From assembly GCA_024681875.1 (NCBI GenBank), contig JAILAA010000189.1, positions 1 through 64,000 of the forward strand: a stretch of 64,000 nt of DNA, written 5' to 3'. The translations under genes and the position numbers were made by a program. Origin of the DNA: Prevotella sp. Its GTDB lineage: Bacteria; Bacteroidota; Bacteroidia; Bacteroidales; Bacteroidaceae. Below are positions 1 to 8,076 of the stretch, one piece after another. How positions within the stretch are numbered: position 1 is the first letter of the stretch; the number at the start of each line of letters is the position of its first letter. The notes below the pieces were generated by a model, which did not search any database, was not told where the DNA came from, and saw only the letters and a program-made list of their open reading frames with translations.

Positions 1-132
1 CTCGTCCGCATTCAGGACAATCATGTATCGTCCCAGCGCATTGTCACCCGCTGCACCTACTACGAGCGCTACACTACCGAGGAAGCACTCCAAGCCGCTG
101 CTAAGAGCTACAAAGGGTTGACAGGGGAATAG
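1..132 (+). CDS. C-terminal end of an unidentified protein (partial)
   Basis: The frame is open from the first base of the window and closes with TAG at 130-132, giving the last 43 residues of a protein that begins upstream. The visible part is hydrophilic and probably alpha-helical near its end (the stretch TEEALQAAAKSYKGL). I recognise no domain and do not assign a function. The codon use looks like that of neighbouring genes. A strong hairpin 38 bp downstream lies between this gene and the convergent ppdK and probably terminates both. Confidence 0.6.
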   Translation, partial: LVRIQDNHVSSQRIVTRCTYYERYTTEEALQAAAKSYKGLTGE

Positions 133-169
133 TCACAATAGCGACAAATGACATATTGATAAAAATATT

Positions 170-198
170 GAGCGCAGCTCCGAAAGGGAACTGCGCTC
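170..198. terminator. Shared terminator hairpin between convergent genes
   Basis: An 8-bp perfect stem (GAGCGCAG with CTGCGCTC) can be extended by inner pairs around a GAAA-type loop. On the minus strand a T-rich stretch (TATTTTTATC) follows, which fits ppdK; on the plus strand the run after it is weaker (GCTTTATATT). Confidence 0.7.
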
Positions 199-222
199 GC
201 TTTATATTCAGAGTATTTCTGT

Positions 223-2943
223 TTACTCCTCTACAGCGGCCTGGGCGGCGGCGAGGCGGGCGATGGGCACGCGGAAGGGCGAGCAGCTGGCGTAGTTCAT
301 GCCAATCTTGGCGCAGAACTTCACGGAGCTGGGTTCACCACCGTGCTCACCGCAGATGCCGCAGCGGAGTTCGGGACGCACCTCGCGACCCTGCTTCACG
401 GCGTACTTGATGAGCTTGCCCACACCATTCTGGTCGAGGACCTGGAACGGGTCGACCTTCAGGATCTTCTTGTCGAGATAGACGGGCAGGAAGCTGGCGA
501 TGTCGTCGCGGCTGTAGCCGAAGGTCATCTGAGTGAGGTCGTTGGTACCGAATGAGAAGTACTGAGCCTCAGTAGCGATGCGGTCAGCGGTCAGAGCAGC
601 ACGAGGAATCTCAATCATCGTACCAATCTCGAACTCAACCTCAATGCCATACTCGGCGAATACTTCCTTGGCGGTGTACTGGATAATCTCCTTCTGCTGC
701 TTCAGCTCGTGCAAGATACCAATCAGCGGCACCATGATCTCGGGCATCGGGTTCTTGCCTTCCTTCTTCAGCTCGCAAGCAGCGCTCAGGATGGCACGGG
801 TCTGCATAGCGGTGATTTCGGGGAAGGTGATGCCCAGACGGCAACCGCGGTGACCCAGCATCGGGTTGTTCTCGGCCAGAGAAGCTACGCGGCGCTGGAT
901 GACCTCCAGGCTAACGCCCATCTCCTCAGCCATCTGCTGCTGACCAGCCAGATCGTGGGGAACGAACTCGTGCAAGGGAGGATCGAGCAGACGGATGTTC
1001 ACGGGCAGACCGTCCATAGCCTCGAGGATGCCCTTGAAGTCAGCCTTCTGATAGGGCAGCAGCTTGGCAAGAGCCTTCTCACGCCCGGCAACGCTGTCGG
1101 CGAGAATCATCTCACGCATAGCCACAATCTTCTTGTCCTCGAAGAACATGTGCTCGGTACGGGTCAGACCGATACCCTTGGCGCCGAAGTTGCGGGCAAC
1201 CTGTGCGTCGTGCGGAGTGTCGGCATTGGTACGAACCTGCAGCTTGGTGTACTTGTCGCAGAGGTCCATCAGCTCCTTGAAGTCACCGCTCAGCTCAGCA
1301 GCCTTGGTGGGAACTTCGCCAGCATAGACCTGACCAGTTGTACCGTTCAGAGAGATGAAGTCGCCCTCCTTATAGGTCACGCCGTCAATCTCGACAGTCT
1401 TGTCCTTGTAGCTGACGTTCAGCGAGCCTACGCCCGAGACGCAGCACTTACCCATACCACGAGCCACAACGGCAGCGTGTGAGGTCATACCGCCACGAGC
1501 GGTGAGGATGCCCTCAGCAGCAGCCATACCGGCGAGGTCTTCAGGAGAGGTCTCGATGCGGACGAGCACCACCTTGTGACCATCCTCGTGCCAAGCCTTG
1601 GCATCGTCGGCGTGGAACACAATCTGACCACAGGCAGCACCGGGGCTGGCGGGCAGACCCTGAGCGATGACCTTGGCCTTGGTGAGAGCCTTCTTGTCGA
1701 AGATGGGGTGCAGCAGCTCGTCGAGCTTCTGGGGCTCGCAACGCAGGATGGCGGTCTTCTCATCAATCATACCCTCGTGGAGCAGGTCGATGGCAATCTT
1801 CACCATAGCAGCGCCGGTGCGCTTGCCGTTACGAGTCTGCAAGAACCACAGCTTGCCCTCCTGAACGGTGAACTCCATATCCTGCATGTCGTGATAGTGG
1901 TTCTCGAGGTTCTTCTGAATCTGGTTCAGCTGTGCGTAGGTGTCGGGCATAGCCTCTTCCATTGAAGGATACTTGGCAACGCGCTCTTCCTCGCTGATGC
2001 CAGCACGCTCGGCCCAACGCTGTGAACCGATCTTTGTGATCTGCTGCGGTGTGCGGATACCGGCCACCACGTCCTCACCCTGTGCGTTGACGAGGTACTC
2101 GCCATTGAACAGCGGCTCACCGTTGGCAGCGTCGCGGCTGAAGCAAACACCAGTAGCTGAGGTATCGCCCATGTTGCCGAATACCATAGCCATCACGCTG
2201 ACAGCCGTACCCCACTCGTCGGGAATGCCTTCCATCTTACGATAGAGGATGGCGCGCTCGTTCATCCATGAACGGAACACAGCGCAGATGGCGCCCCAGA
2301 GCTGCTCGATAGGATCGTTGGGGAAGTCCTTTCCGGTGCGCTCTTTGATGGCTACCTTGAACAGTTGTACCAGCTTCTTCAGCTCGTCGACGTTCAGGTC
2401 CTTGTCGAGCTTCACGCCACGCTCGGCCTTCACCTTCTCGATAATCTCCTCAAACGGGTCGATGTCGGTCTTGTTGACGGGCTTCATCTCGAGCACCACG
2501 TCGCCGTACATCTGCACGAAACGACGATAGCTGTCGTACACGAAGTGGGGGTTCTGGGTCTTCTTCACCATGCCCTCGGCCACCTCGTCGTTCAGACCGA
2601 GGTTAAGGATGGTGTCCATCATGCCAGGCATAGAAGCACGAGCACCCGCGCGAACCGCGACGAGCAGGGGATTCTCCTTGTCGCCGAACTTCGAGTTCAT
2701 CAGCACCTCGATGTGCTTCACGGCAGCTGTCACGTCCTCATTGAGCAGCTCCATGATCTTCTGCTGACCTACCTGATAGTACTCGTTGCAGCAGTCAGTA
2801 GTGATGGTGAAACCAGGAGGAACGGGAACGCCCAGCAGGTTCATCTCGGCCAGGTTAGCGCCCTTGCCGCCCAGTTCCTCACGCATTTTTGCATTACCTT
2901 CGGCCTTACCGTTGCCGAAGAGGTAAACTCTCTTTTGAATCAT
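223..2943 (-). CDS. ppdK: Pyruvate, phosphate dikinase
   Basis: This enzyme interconverts pyruvate + ATP + phosphate and phosphoenolpyruvate + AMP + pyrophosphate in the cytosol, and so links glycolysis and gluconeogenesis. At 906 residues it is full length. The N-terminal ATP-grasp part starts with the glycine-rich GGKGANLAEM. The swivelling phosphohistidine domain carries GGMTSHAAVVARGMGK, with the catalytic His near residue 489. The C-terminal TIM barrel carries FGTNDLTQMTFG and CGICGEHGGEP, whose second Cys (about residue 864) is the usual proton donor. The ATG at 2943 follows a clear Bacteroidetes promoter by about 50 bp. It is transcribed alone, convergent with the partial gene at the window start. 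The identification is secure. Confidence 0.98.
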   Translation of the reverse strand: MIQKRVYLFGNGKAEGNAKMREELGGKGANLAEMNLLGVPVPPGFTITTDCCNEYYQVGQQKIMELLNEDVTAAVKHIEVLMNSKFGDKENPLLVAVRAGARASMPGMMDTILNLGLNDEVAEGMVKKTQNPHFVYDSYRRFVQMYGDVVLEMKPVNKTDIDPFEEIIEKVKAERGVKLDKDLNVDELKKLVQLFKVAIKERTGKDFPNDPIEQLWGAICAVFRSWMNERAILYRKMEGIPDEWGTAVSVMAMVFGNMGDTSATGVCFSRDAANGEPLFNGEYLVNAQGEDVVAGIRTPQQITKIGSQRWAERAGISEEERVAKYPSMEEAMPDTYAQLNQIQKNLENHYHDMQDMEFTVQEGKLWFLQTRNGKRTGAAMVKIAIDLLHEGMIDEKTAILRCEPQKLDELLHPIFDKKALTKAKVIAQGLPASPGAACGQIVFHADDAKAWHEDGHKVVLVRIETSPEDLAGMAAAEGILTARGGMTSHAAVVARGMGKCCVSGVGSLNVSYKDKTVEIDGVTYKEGDFISLNGTTGQVYAGEVPTKAAELSGDFKELMDLCDKYTKLQVRTNADTPHDAQVARNFGAKGIGLTRTEHMFFEDKKIVAMREMILADSVAGREKALAKLLPYQKADFKGILEAMDGLPVNIRLLDPPLHEFVPHDLAGQQQMAEEMGVSLEVIQRRVASLAENNPMLGHRGCRLGITFPEITAMQTRAILSAACELKKEGKNPMPEIMVPLIGILHELKQQKEIIQYTAKEVFAEYGIEVEFEIGTMIEIPRAALTADRIATEAQYFSFGTNDLTQMTFGYSRDDIASFLPVYLDKKILKVDPFQVLDQNGVGKLIKYAVKQGREVRPELRCGICGEHGGEPSSVKFCAKIGMNYASCSPFRVPIARLAAAQAAVEE

Positions 2944-2991
2944 TAGTTTTTAATATTAAAAATAAAAAAATGTATTTGTATTTGAATTGTG

Positions 2992-3023
2992 CAAAGATAC
3001 GTCATTTTCAGCACACCGCCAAA
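2992..3023 (-). promoter_or_regulatory. Promoter of ppdK
   Basis: On the minus strand TATCTTTG (2992-2999) lies 20 bp downstream of TTTG (3020-3023), matching the Bacteroidetes sigma-ABfr pattern. Transcription should start about 40 bp before the ATG. Confidence 0.75.
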
Positions 3024-3091
3024 GAAATTGAAAAAAAAATGATTCTTTTCTCAAAAACTAAGCTACTTTTTCTAAAATCAACTCACTTGTG

Positions 3092-3991
3092 CTATTGGCC
3101 ATGTTGCTGACTGCACAGTCTTACGATTCTTATTCCGTCGGCGTTTTTGCGCTTCTGAAGGTATTGCTTCATGGTAATGCTTTCCTCCACCACTTTCATG
3201 TGCTTGCTGGAGGCGTCAATCATGTGCAGGCCGTCGTTGTGCCATACGGCAATGCCCAAATGGGCGATGTCAAGACCTGGGACAAGGCTGGTGATGGCGA
3301 TGATGTCGCCGTCTTTGACGGTGTTACGCAACACAGGGCTGTCGCCCAACTGTGCCGTAGGTATGTAGCGGAACTTACGGCCCGTAAGGTCTTTCTCTTG
3401 CTCAGCGATGACACGGATGTATTCAGGATGACGAGTCAGTGAGACGTATGACTGCGGATGTTTTGTCATGTAATTGACTTTGACGGTTTGCACGGCCGTA
3501 AAGGGCTGTGTGGCGAACTGTACCTCCGTAACAAAGCCCAGCCGGGAGTTGTCGCGCATCCAATCGCTGAAATAATGGATTCGCGAAGGATAGCCGTCGC
3601 AGACGCCGTTCCAATATCGCTGCATGTGCAGCTGGTGTACAAACTGCCGGAAGGTGGTCTCTCCGCGTCGGCTGCACAGAGTGAGGGCCACCACCACGTC
3701 GACGAAGGTAGTGCAGTCAAGCTCACGGGTGTTCAGCACCAGGCGCTCGTCGTCGGGGAACAGCTCCAGCGTATGGGCCACGTAGGGAAGCCCGAGAAAC
3801 TTACGAGCGAAATAGAGCACGTCCTGCCCTACCCCAGCCTGCCTTGCGGCGCTGTCGGCCAAGAGCTGTTCTACGAGGATGCTGTCGGCTGCCTCATAGT
3901 GGCAGCGCTCTTGCGCGACTGCGTCGATAAATGATAATTGATAAATGATAAATGATAAAGCTATCACCTTCATCCATCTGTATTTCTTCAT
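3092..3991 (-). CDS. DUF1460 family exported cell-wall amidase-like protein
   Basis: This is a secreted protein of the DUF1460 family, whose NlpC/P60-like papain fold suggests cleavage of peptidoglycan amides. The likely nucleophile is the Cys in RELDCTTFVDVV, and a His follows in IAHLGIAVW. The start chosen gives MKKYRWMKVIAL and then a hydrophobic core ending at AVAQE, a good signal peptide; in-frame ATGs at 4036 and 4000 would add 12-15 residues. The core LSFIIYQLSFI is encoded by a tandem repeat of the kind usually found between genes (see findings). The gene is last in an operon behind DUF4421, whose stop codon touches the ATG at 4036. The activity is inferred from the family only. Confidence 0.85.
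   Translation of the reverse strand: MKKYRWMKVIALSFIIYQLSFIDAVAQERCHYEAADSILVEQLLADSAARQAGVGQDVLYFARKFLGLPYVAHTLELFPDDERLVLNTRELDCTTFVDVVVALTLCSRRGETTFRQFVHQLHMQRYWNGVCDGYPSRIHYFSDWMRDNSRLGFVTEVQFATQPFTAVQTVKVNYMTKHPQSYVSLTRHPEYIRVIAEQEKDLTGRKFRYIPTAQLGDSPVLRNTVKDGDIIAITSLVPGLDIAHLGIAVWHNDGLHMIDASSKHMKVVEESITMKQYLQKRKNADGIRIVRLCSQQHGQ
3926..3960. repeat. Degenerate ATTTATC/AATTATC tandem repeat inside a signal peptide
   Basis: Four to five copies of a 7-9 bp motif (read on plus as GATAAATGATAAT) lie within the coding sequence of the DUF1460 protein and encode the hydrophobic core of its signal peptide. Confidence 0.8.
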
Positions 3992-4036
3992 CTCTGTCAT
4001 ATTCATATTCTTTCGTTTTAGTTTTTCATTTGTCAT

Positions 4037-5131
4037 TTAGGGCGAAGCCCGCCTGTATTTCTTCTTCAGGCCGAAGTTGTAACCAACGTAGATATTCATC
4101 GACCCGAAGGTGTTGTTCGTTCTGAAACGCGGCTTATGATAGTTGTTGGTGTGCACAATGATGTTGGCACCTGCATACCACCGCATGTTGTTATAGACAA
4201 TACCGAAACGTCCTATGCCGTCGAGGTTGACGTTCTGGAAGTCGAAGTCCTCGTCAACGTCGCCCACGGCATCTCCCACACTCTTCTTGTAGGCTATTGC
4301 CCCTTGCAGACTGGTGGCGAAGAGCCAGTCCTTGCTGAACACCCAGTTATAGGCATAGCCTCCTGAAATGTTGAAGTCGTTGTAGCTGACGTTACGTATC
4401 ATCAGCCCTGAATCCAGGGGGACGGCGTAGCTACCCAGCAGCTTGTCGACAAGGCCTTGCAGACGGACATGGTCCACGTCGAGCGAGTTGCGCGTATAGC
4501 CCATGCCAGCCATCCACGAGCCACAACTCACCTTCTGCTGTGTGCTTTGGCTGAAGGCGGCAGGATAGGAGAAGCGTTTATGATTAAAGATGTAATAGAT
4601 ATTAAAACCCGTGATTCCTGCCTTGATGCCGCTGAAGGCCTGATGCTCCAAGGGCTGGGTATTGACAAGTTTCCCCAGGTAGGCATCTCGCAGCTTGTAG
4701 TCGTTGCCAGTACGCCGGTAGAACAGGTCGATGCCTATCTGCGAGCTGTAGATACTGAAGTCGAGCTGCTGTTTGATACGCGACAGGTTGACGTTTCCCA
4801 GTTCGAAGGTGTATCCGGCAAAAAACCATTTCCATCCCACGTAAGGCCCAATCTTCAGATTCATATCGGGCGAGAAGGTGATGGATTGCGGGTCGTCGCC
4901 GGCACTTCGCAGAGTGAAGATGTCATAGTTGTGGGTAGCTTGGAGCATGACGGTGAAGAGATAGTGCTGCGGCTCGATATAGTTGTGGTCGAAGCGGTCG
5001 AAGTTGCGCACGGTCTCACGCACCAGCGAGTGATGCCTCGTGCTGTCGCCCTGTGCAAGGGTCTTCGCAGGAAGAAAAGCCAGCAGCAGCACCGCAATAA
5101 CCGCACAAAGCTGATGACGACCGTGGCTCAT
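4037..5131 (-). CDS. DUF4421 domain outer-membrane-associated protein
   Basis: This 364-residue protein has a signal peptide (hydrophobic AVIAVLLLAFLPAKTLAQ), then a conserved block around DHNYIEPQHYLFTVMLQ, and alternating aromatic strands to the end (IYVGYNFGLKKKYR) that suggest an outer-membrane beta-barrel. It matches the Bacteroidetes DUF4421 family, whose function is unknown. The start is the ATG at 5131, which overlaps the TGA of the upstream oxidoreductase as ATGA, so the two are probably translationally coupled. An upstream in-frame start at 5191 would run 60 bp into that gene and spoil the signal peptide. DUF1460 follows without a gap. Confidence 0.85.
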   Translation of the reverse strand: MSHGRHQLCAVIAVLLLAFLPAKTLAQGDSTRHHSLVRETVRNFDRFDHNYIEPQHYLFTVMLQATHNYDIFTLRSAGDDPQSITFSPDMNLKIGPYVGWKWFFAGYTFELGNVNLSRIKQQLDFSIYSSQIGIDLFYRRTGNDYKLRDAYLGKLVNTQPLEHQAFSGIKAGITGFNIYYIFNHKRFSYPAAFSQSTQQKVSCGSWMAGMGYTRNSLDVDHVRLQGLVDKLLGSYAVPLDSGLMIRNVSYNDFNISGGYAYNWVFSKDWLFATSLQGAIAYKKSVGDAVGDVDEDFDFQNVNLDGIGRFGIVYNNMRWYAGANIIVHTNNYHKPRFRTNNTFGSMNIYVGYNFGLKKKYRRASP

Positions 5132-6111
5132 ATCTTTCCCAGAATACGGTCGAGTACCCAGTTGGCAGGTGTGGCCGACACACTGGTACACGAGCAGACG
5201 CCAATGCCCTGAAGATGTTCGATGACGCTCTTGATGAGCGGAAACTGCACGTATGGCGGGTTAGGTACTTCAATCAGCTCAGTGCCTTGGCTGGTATGCA
5301 GCTCGATGGGAGCATAGTTGAACACCGAGAAGGCCATTGAGCCCTGCGTGCCGATGATGAGTATGCGGTCTGTGCGTGCCGACTCGTGAGCCACGAAGCT
5401 CCACGAGCCGCTGCCCGTCAGTCCGTTCTCAAAACGGAAGATGGCGCTCACAGAGTCCTCTGCACTATACAGATGACCTCGATTGGCCGTCATGCCCCGT
5501 GCCTCGATGATGATGCCGAAAAGATGCTGCAGGAGGTCTATCTGGTGCGGAGCCAGGTCGTAGAAATATCCGCCCCCGCTGATGTCGGGCTGAAGGCGCC
5601 AAGGCAAGCGCTCGGGATGCGAGTAGTCGAGGTTGCGGGGAGGGACGGCAAAGCGCACCTGTACGTTGACGGCCTCGCCGATGACACCCTGCTCCAGAAT
5701 CTCCTTCACACGCTGGAAATACGGAAGGTAACGGCGATAGTAAGCCACAAAGCAGGGCACGCCTGTATGCTCACTCACATAGTTGATTCGTGCACAGTCA
5801 TCATAGGCCGAAGCCAGCGGCTTCTCCACATACACAGGCTTACCGGCCTTCATGGCCATCATGGCGAAAGTAGCATGGCTCGACGGAGGCGTAGCCACAT
5901 AGACGGCGTTCACCTCGTCATCGTCGATGAGCTGCTGGGCGTCGGTATACCAGCGGGGCACGCCGTGGCGCTCGGCATACGAGCGAGCCTTCTGCGCGGT
6001 ACGGCTCATCACCGCCACCACACTGCTGCCGTCCACCTCGCTGAAAGCAGGTCCGCTCTTCAGCTCACACACCTCACCACAGCCGATGAATCCCCATTTC
6101 AGATGCTTCAT
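5128..6111 (-). CDS. Gfo/Idh/MocA family NAD(P)-dependent oxidoreductase
   Basis: The protein has 327 residues. The N-terminal Rossmann fold starts with WGFIGCGEVCELKSGPAF, a GxGxxx nucleotide-binding loop. The family signature YVEKPLA follows, with the catalytic Lys, then FVAYYRRYLPYFQRVKEI. The C-terminal half is the usual alpha/beta substrate domain. Such enzymes oxidise or reduce sugars and cyclitols; the substrate cannot be read from the sequence. It is the first gene of a three-gene operon with DUF4421 and DUF1460, an odd pairing of a cytosolic dehydrogenase with envelope proteins. Its stop codon overlaps the next start. Confidence 0.9.
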   Translation of the reverse strand: MKHLKWGFIGCGEVCELKSGPAFSEVDGSSVVAVMSRTAQKARSYAERHGVPRWYTDAQQLIDDDEVNAVYVATPPSSHATFAMMAMKAGKPVYVEKPLASAYDDCARINYVSEHTGVPCFVAYYRRYLPYFQRVKEILEQGVIGEAVNVQVRFAVPPRNLDYSHPERLPWRLQPDISGGGYFYDLAPHQIDLLQHLFGIIIEARGMTANRGHLYSAEDSVSAIFRFENGLTGSGSWSFVAHESARTDRILIIGTQGSMAFSVFNYAPIELHTSQGTELIEVPNPPYVQFPLIKSVIEHLQGIGVCSCTSVSATPANWVLDRILGKI

Positions 6112-6160
6112 GGAAATATTGAGAATGAGAAAGTTAGAGAATAAAAGATAAAGGAATACA

Positions 6161-7348
6161 TCAATAGAGGAAACCCAGAAGCCAGAGGGGAATCTGGTTG
6201 CCCTTGCCTATCTCAGTATTGTAGCGGGCATAGACGACATCGTGCGAAAACCTTATCTTGTTACTTGCCACAGCATCGCAGATACGGAATTTCAGATGCC
6301 CGTCGACAAGATACAGCTGGTCGCGGCCCGACTGGTTGATCTTGTGGTCTTTCCAAAGCGAGTTGACAAAGAAGGTCTCCATGGCAGTCTGCTTCTCCAC
6401 GTGGATGGGATAGATGGCATAAAGCAGATTCGAGTTATGCAGCATCACCTTCGACGGCTTCTTGGGAAAATCCTCGCCCACGGGGTAAATCATGTTCAGC
6501 AGGCGCGCGTCGGTGAGATACTTGATATAGTTCATCACCGTGGCACGGCTCGTCTCAATCTCCTGCGCCAGCTTCGACACATTGGGAGCCTTCGGCCCGC
6601 CCTCGGCCAGCTGGTAGAACAGTTTTTTGATTTTCGTCAGATACTTCAGCTCTATCTGCTTAATCAGGAGAATGTCCACCTCCGTCATCATGTTCATCGT
6701 CTTCAGCAGATTCTCGCTATAGTTGCGCTGCTCCTGAAAGAAAGGATAGAAGCCGTGGTGTATGTAGTCCTGGAAATAGCGGCGGGGCGACACCTTGGGC
6801 AGAATCTGCTTCACAATACGCTCGTGGTCGTTCAAGATTTCATCGAGCGAATAAGGCCGGAAACTATTATCCGTCAAAAGGTTAAGGAATTCACGGAACG
6901 AAAAGCCTCGCAGGTTGTAAGACTTGACGATGCCGTTCAGCTCAGGATTCTCGTCCTTCAGACGCATCACACTGCTGCCCGTAAACACAATCTTCAGCCC
7001 CGGATAGAGGTCATAGCACTTTCGCAGCTCATGCGACCAGTCGTCCTGCTTGAACACCTGGTCGATAAGCAGCACCCTGCCGCCCCTGTGATAGAACTCA
7101 CCGGCAAAGTCGGCAATGCCCCGCCCCTGAAAGTAGAAGTTGTTCATATTTATATATAGGCACTGCCTGTCGTCAAACCCGAAGTGCTCCTTGGCATACT
7201 GCAGCAGGAACGTAGTCTTTCCTATGCCGCGTGTGCCCTTGATGCCTATCATGCGGTCGCTCCAGTCTATCTCGTCCATCAGCGTGCGCCTGACGGGAGC
7301 CTTGAAGTGCTCAATCAGATAACGGTGTGTGCGGAAAAAAGCTTCCAT
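6161..7348 (-). CDS. AAA_14-type ATP-binding protein with DUF4143-like C-terminus
   Basis: This 395-residue protein belongs to a P-loop ATPase family common as orphan genes in Bacteroidales. Walker A is GTRGIGKTTFLLQ (residues about 38-50), sensor 1 is KIVFTGSS. Walker B reads LLIDQVFK, with Gln where Glu is normal. The C-terminal part contains a winged-helix-like segment (KLAQEIETSRATVMNYIKYL) followed by the DUF4143-type tail. The biological role of the family is not established. It has its own promoter and is not obviously in an operon: the oxidoreductase start is about 50 bp beyond its stop. Confidence 0.85.
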   Translation of the reverse strand: MEAFFRTHRYLIEHFKAPVRRTLMDEIDWSDRMIGIKGTRGIGKTTFLLQYAKEHFGFDDRQCLYINMNNFYFQGRGIADFAGEFYHRGGRVLLIDQVFKQDDWSHELRKCYDLYPGLKIVFTGSSVMRLKDENPELNGIVKSYNLRGFSFREFLNLLTDNSFRPYSLDEILNDHERIVKQILPKVSPRRYFQDYIHHGFYPFFQEQRNYSENLLKTMNMMTEVDILLIKQIELKYLTKIKKLFYQLAEGGPKAPNVSKLAQEIETSRATVMNYIKYLTDARLLNMIYPVGEDFPKKPSKVMLHNSNLLYAIYPIHVEKQTAMETFFVNSLWKDHKINQSGRDQLYLVDGHLKFRICDAVASNKIRFSHDVVYARYNTEIGKGNQIPLWLLGFLY

Positions 7349-7397
7349 GTGTTGATTTCCCTTAGTATTACTGTCGAATCATTATTTGATTAAAATG

Positions 7398-7428
7398 CAA
7401 AATTACGAATAATTTCCCAATTTGCAAA
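7398..7428 (-). promoter_or_regulatory. Promoter of the AAA_14 ATPase gene
   Basis: On the minus strand TAATTTTG (7398-7405) is 19 bp from TTTG (7425-7428), an exact fit to the Bacteroidetes promoter. Confidence 0.75.
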
Positions 7429-7466
7429 GCAGAGATTGCAAAAACTTGCAAAACAAACAAAAAAAG

Positions 7467-7661
7467 TGCCGAAATCAGGGCCTTATCGTTACGTTGTTAC
7501 TGTTACATCGTTACATTTAACATCTCTTTACACTTCACAATTGCCCTATCGGTGCCGTTTTGCAGGCCAACAGTCCAGGCCCGCCTTTGGGGTCTTGAAT
7601 CAACGAAACGTAACAACGTAACGATAACAATAAGAACGATAAGGCCCCAATTTGGGCACAA
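7467..7661. repeat. MITE-like element with ~50-bp imperfect terminal inverted repeats
   Basis: The left end (7467-7519) starts GTGCC and contains GGGCCTTATCGTT followed by CGTTAC-type hexamers. The right end (about 7607-7661) is its imperfect inverse and finishes GGGCAC. The middle (about 90 bp) has no credible gene. A third, direct copy of the hexamer-rich part lies at about 7719-7768. A-rich runs flank both ends. I see no transposase. Confidence 0.55.
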
Positions 7662-7938
7662 AAAAATGTTAAATGCATCATAGATACATTCATTTAATCT
7701 CAATATTATAATATTGTTCTGAAATCCAAGGCTTATCGTAACGTTGTTATCGTTACATCGTCACATTTCAAAAATCATTAAACCGTTGATTACGAGAAAC
7801 TTATTAATAAAATGAAACAAAAATCGGTGTGCCAATAACAAAAATAACGAGCACGTGTATGAAATGAAAATAGTTAAACATTCTTAAACGCAGATATTTA
7901 TGAAGGGGGGATAAGGGCGAAAAGAGAAAAAAAATGAG

Positions 7939-7946
7939 TAACTTTG
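7939..7946 (+). promoter_or_regulatory. Promoter -7 box of rpsA
   Basis: TAACTTTG matches TAnnTTTG. No good TTTG lies 19-20 bp upstream. Transcription would start near 7952, leaving a leader of about 125 nt before the ATG at 8077. Confidence 0.65.
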
Positions 7947-7951
7947 CACCC

Positions 7952-8076
7952 TCTTTGGCCCCACGGATGTGGGGAGGAGGCTTTTACAGACGCGGGCCTC
8001 CGAATGTATAACCTTTTAACAAACAGGTCTGATGGCGTCTGTTCAGGCCTATTGCCCCGAGAGGGGCACAGATAAA
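7952..8076 (+). promoter_or_regulatory. Structured 5' leader of rpsA, possible S1 autoregulation
   Basis: Three hairpins fit in the leader: CCCCAC/GTGGGG with a GGAT loop (7959-7974), GGAGGC/GCCTCC (7976-8001) and TGCCCC/GGGGCA closed by a GNRA tetraloop GAGA (8053-8068), the last only 8 nt before the start codon. S1 autoregulates its own mRNA in other bacteria; that it does so here is inference. Confidence 0.5.

Noticed and set aside
709..1482. Open frame of 257 codons opposite ppdK
   Set aside because: Shadow of ppdK: it lies wholly inside the gene and its composition is that of reversed codons.
7503..7703. 66-codon open frame on the minus strand in the gap before rpsA
   Set aside because: It runs through the inverted-repeat element and has no conserved features.
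8032..8076. Upstream in-frame ATG of rpsA at 8032
   Set aside because: It lies within the structured leader and would add an atypical 15-residue start.
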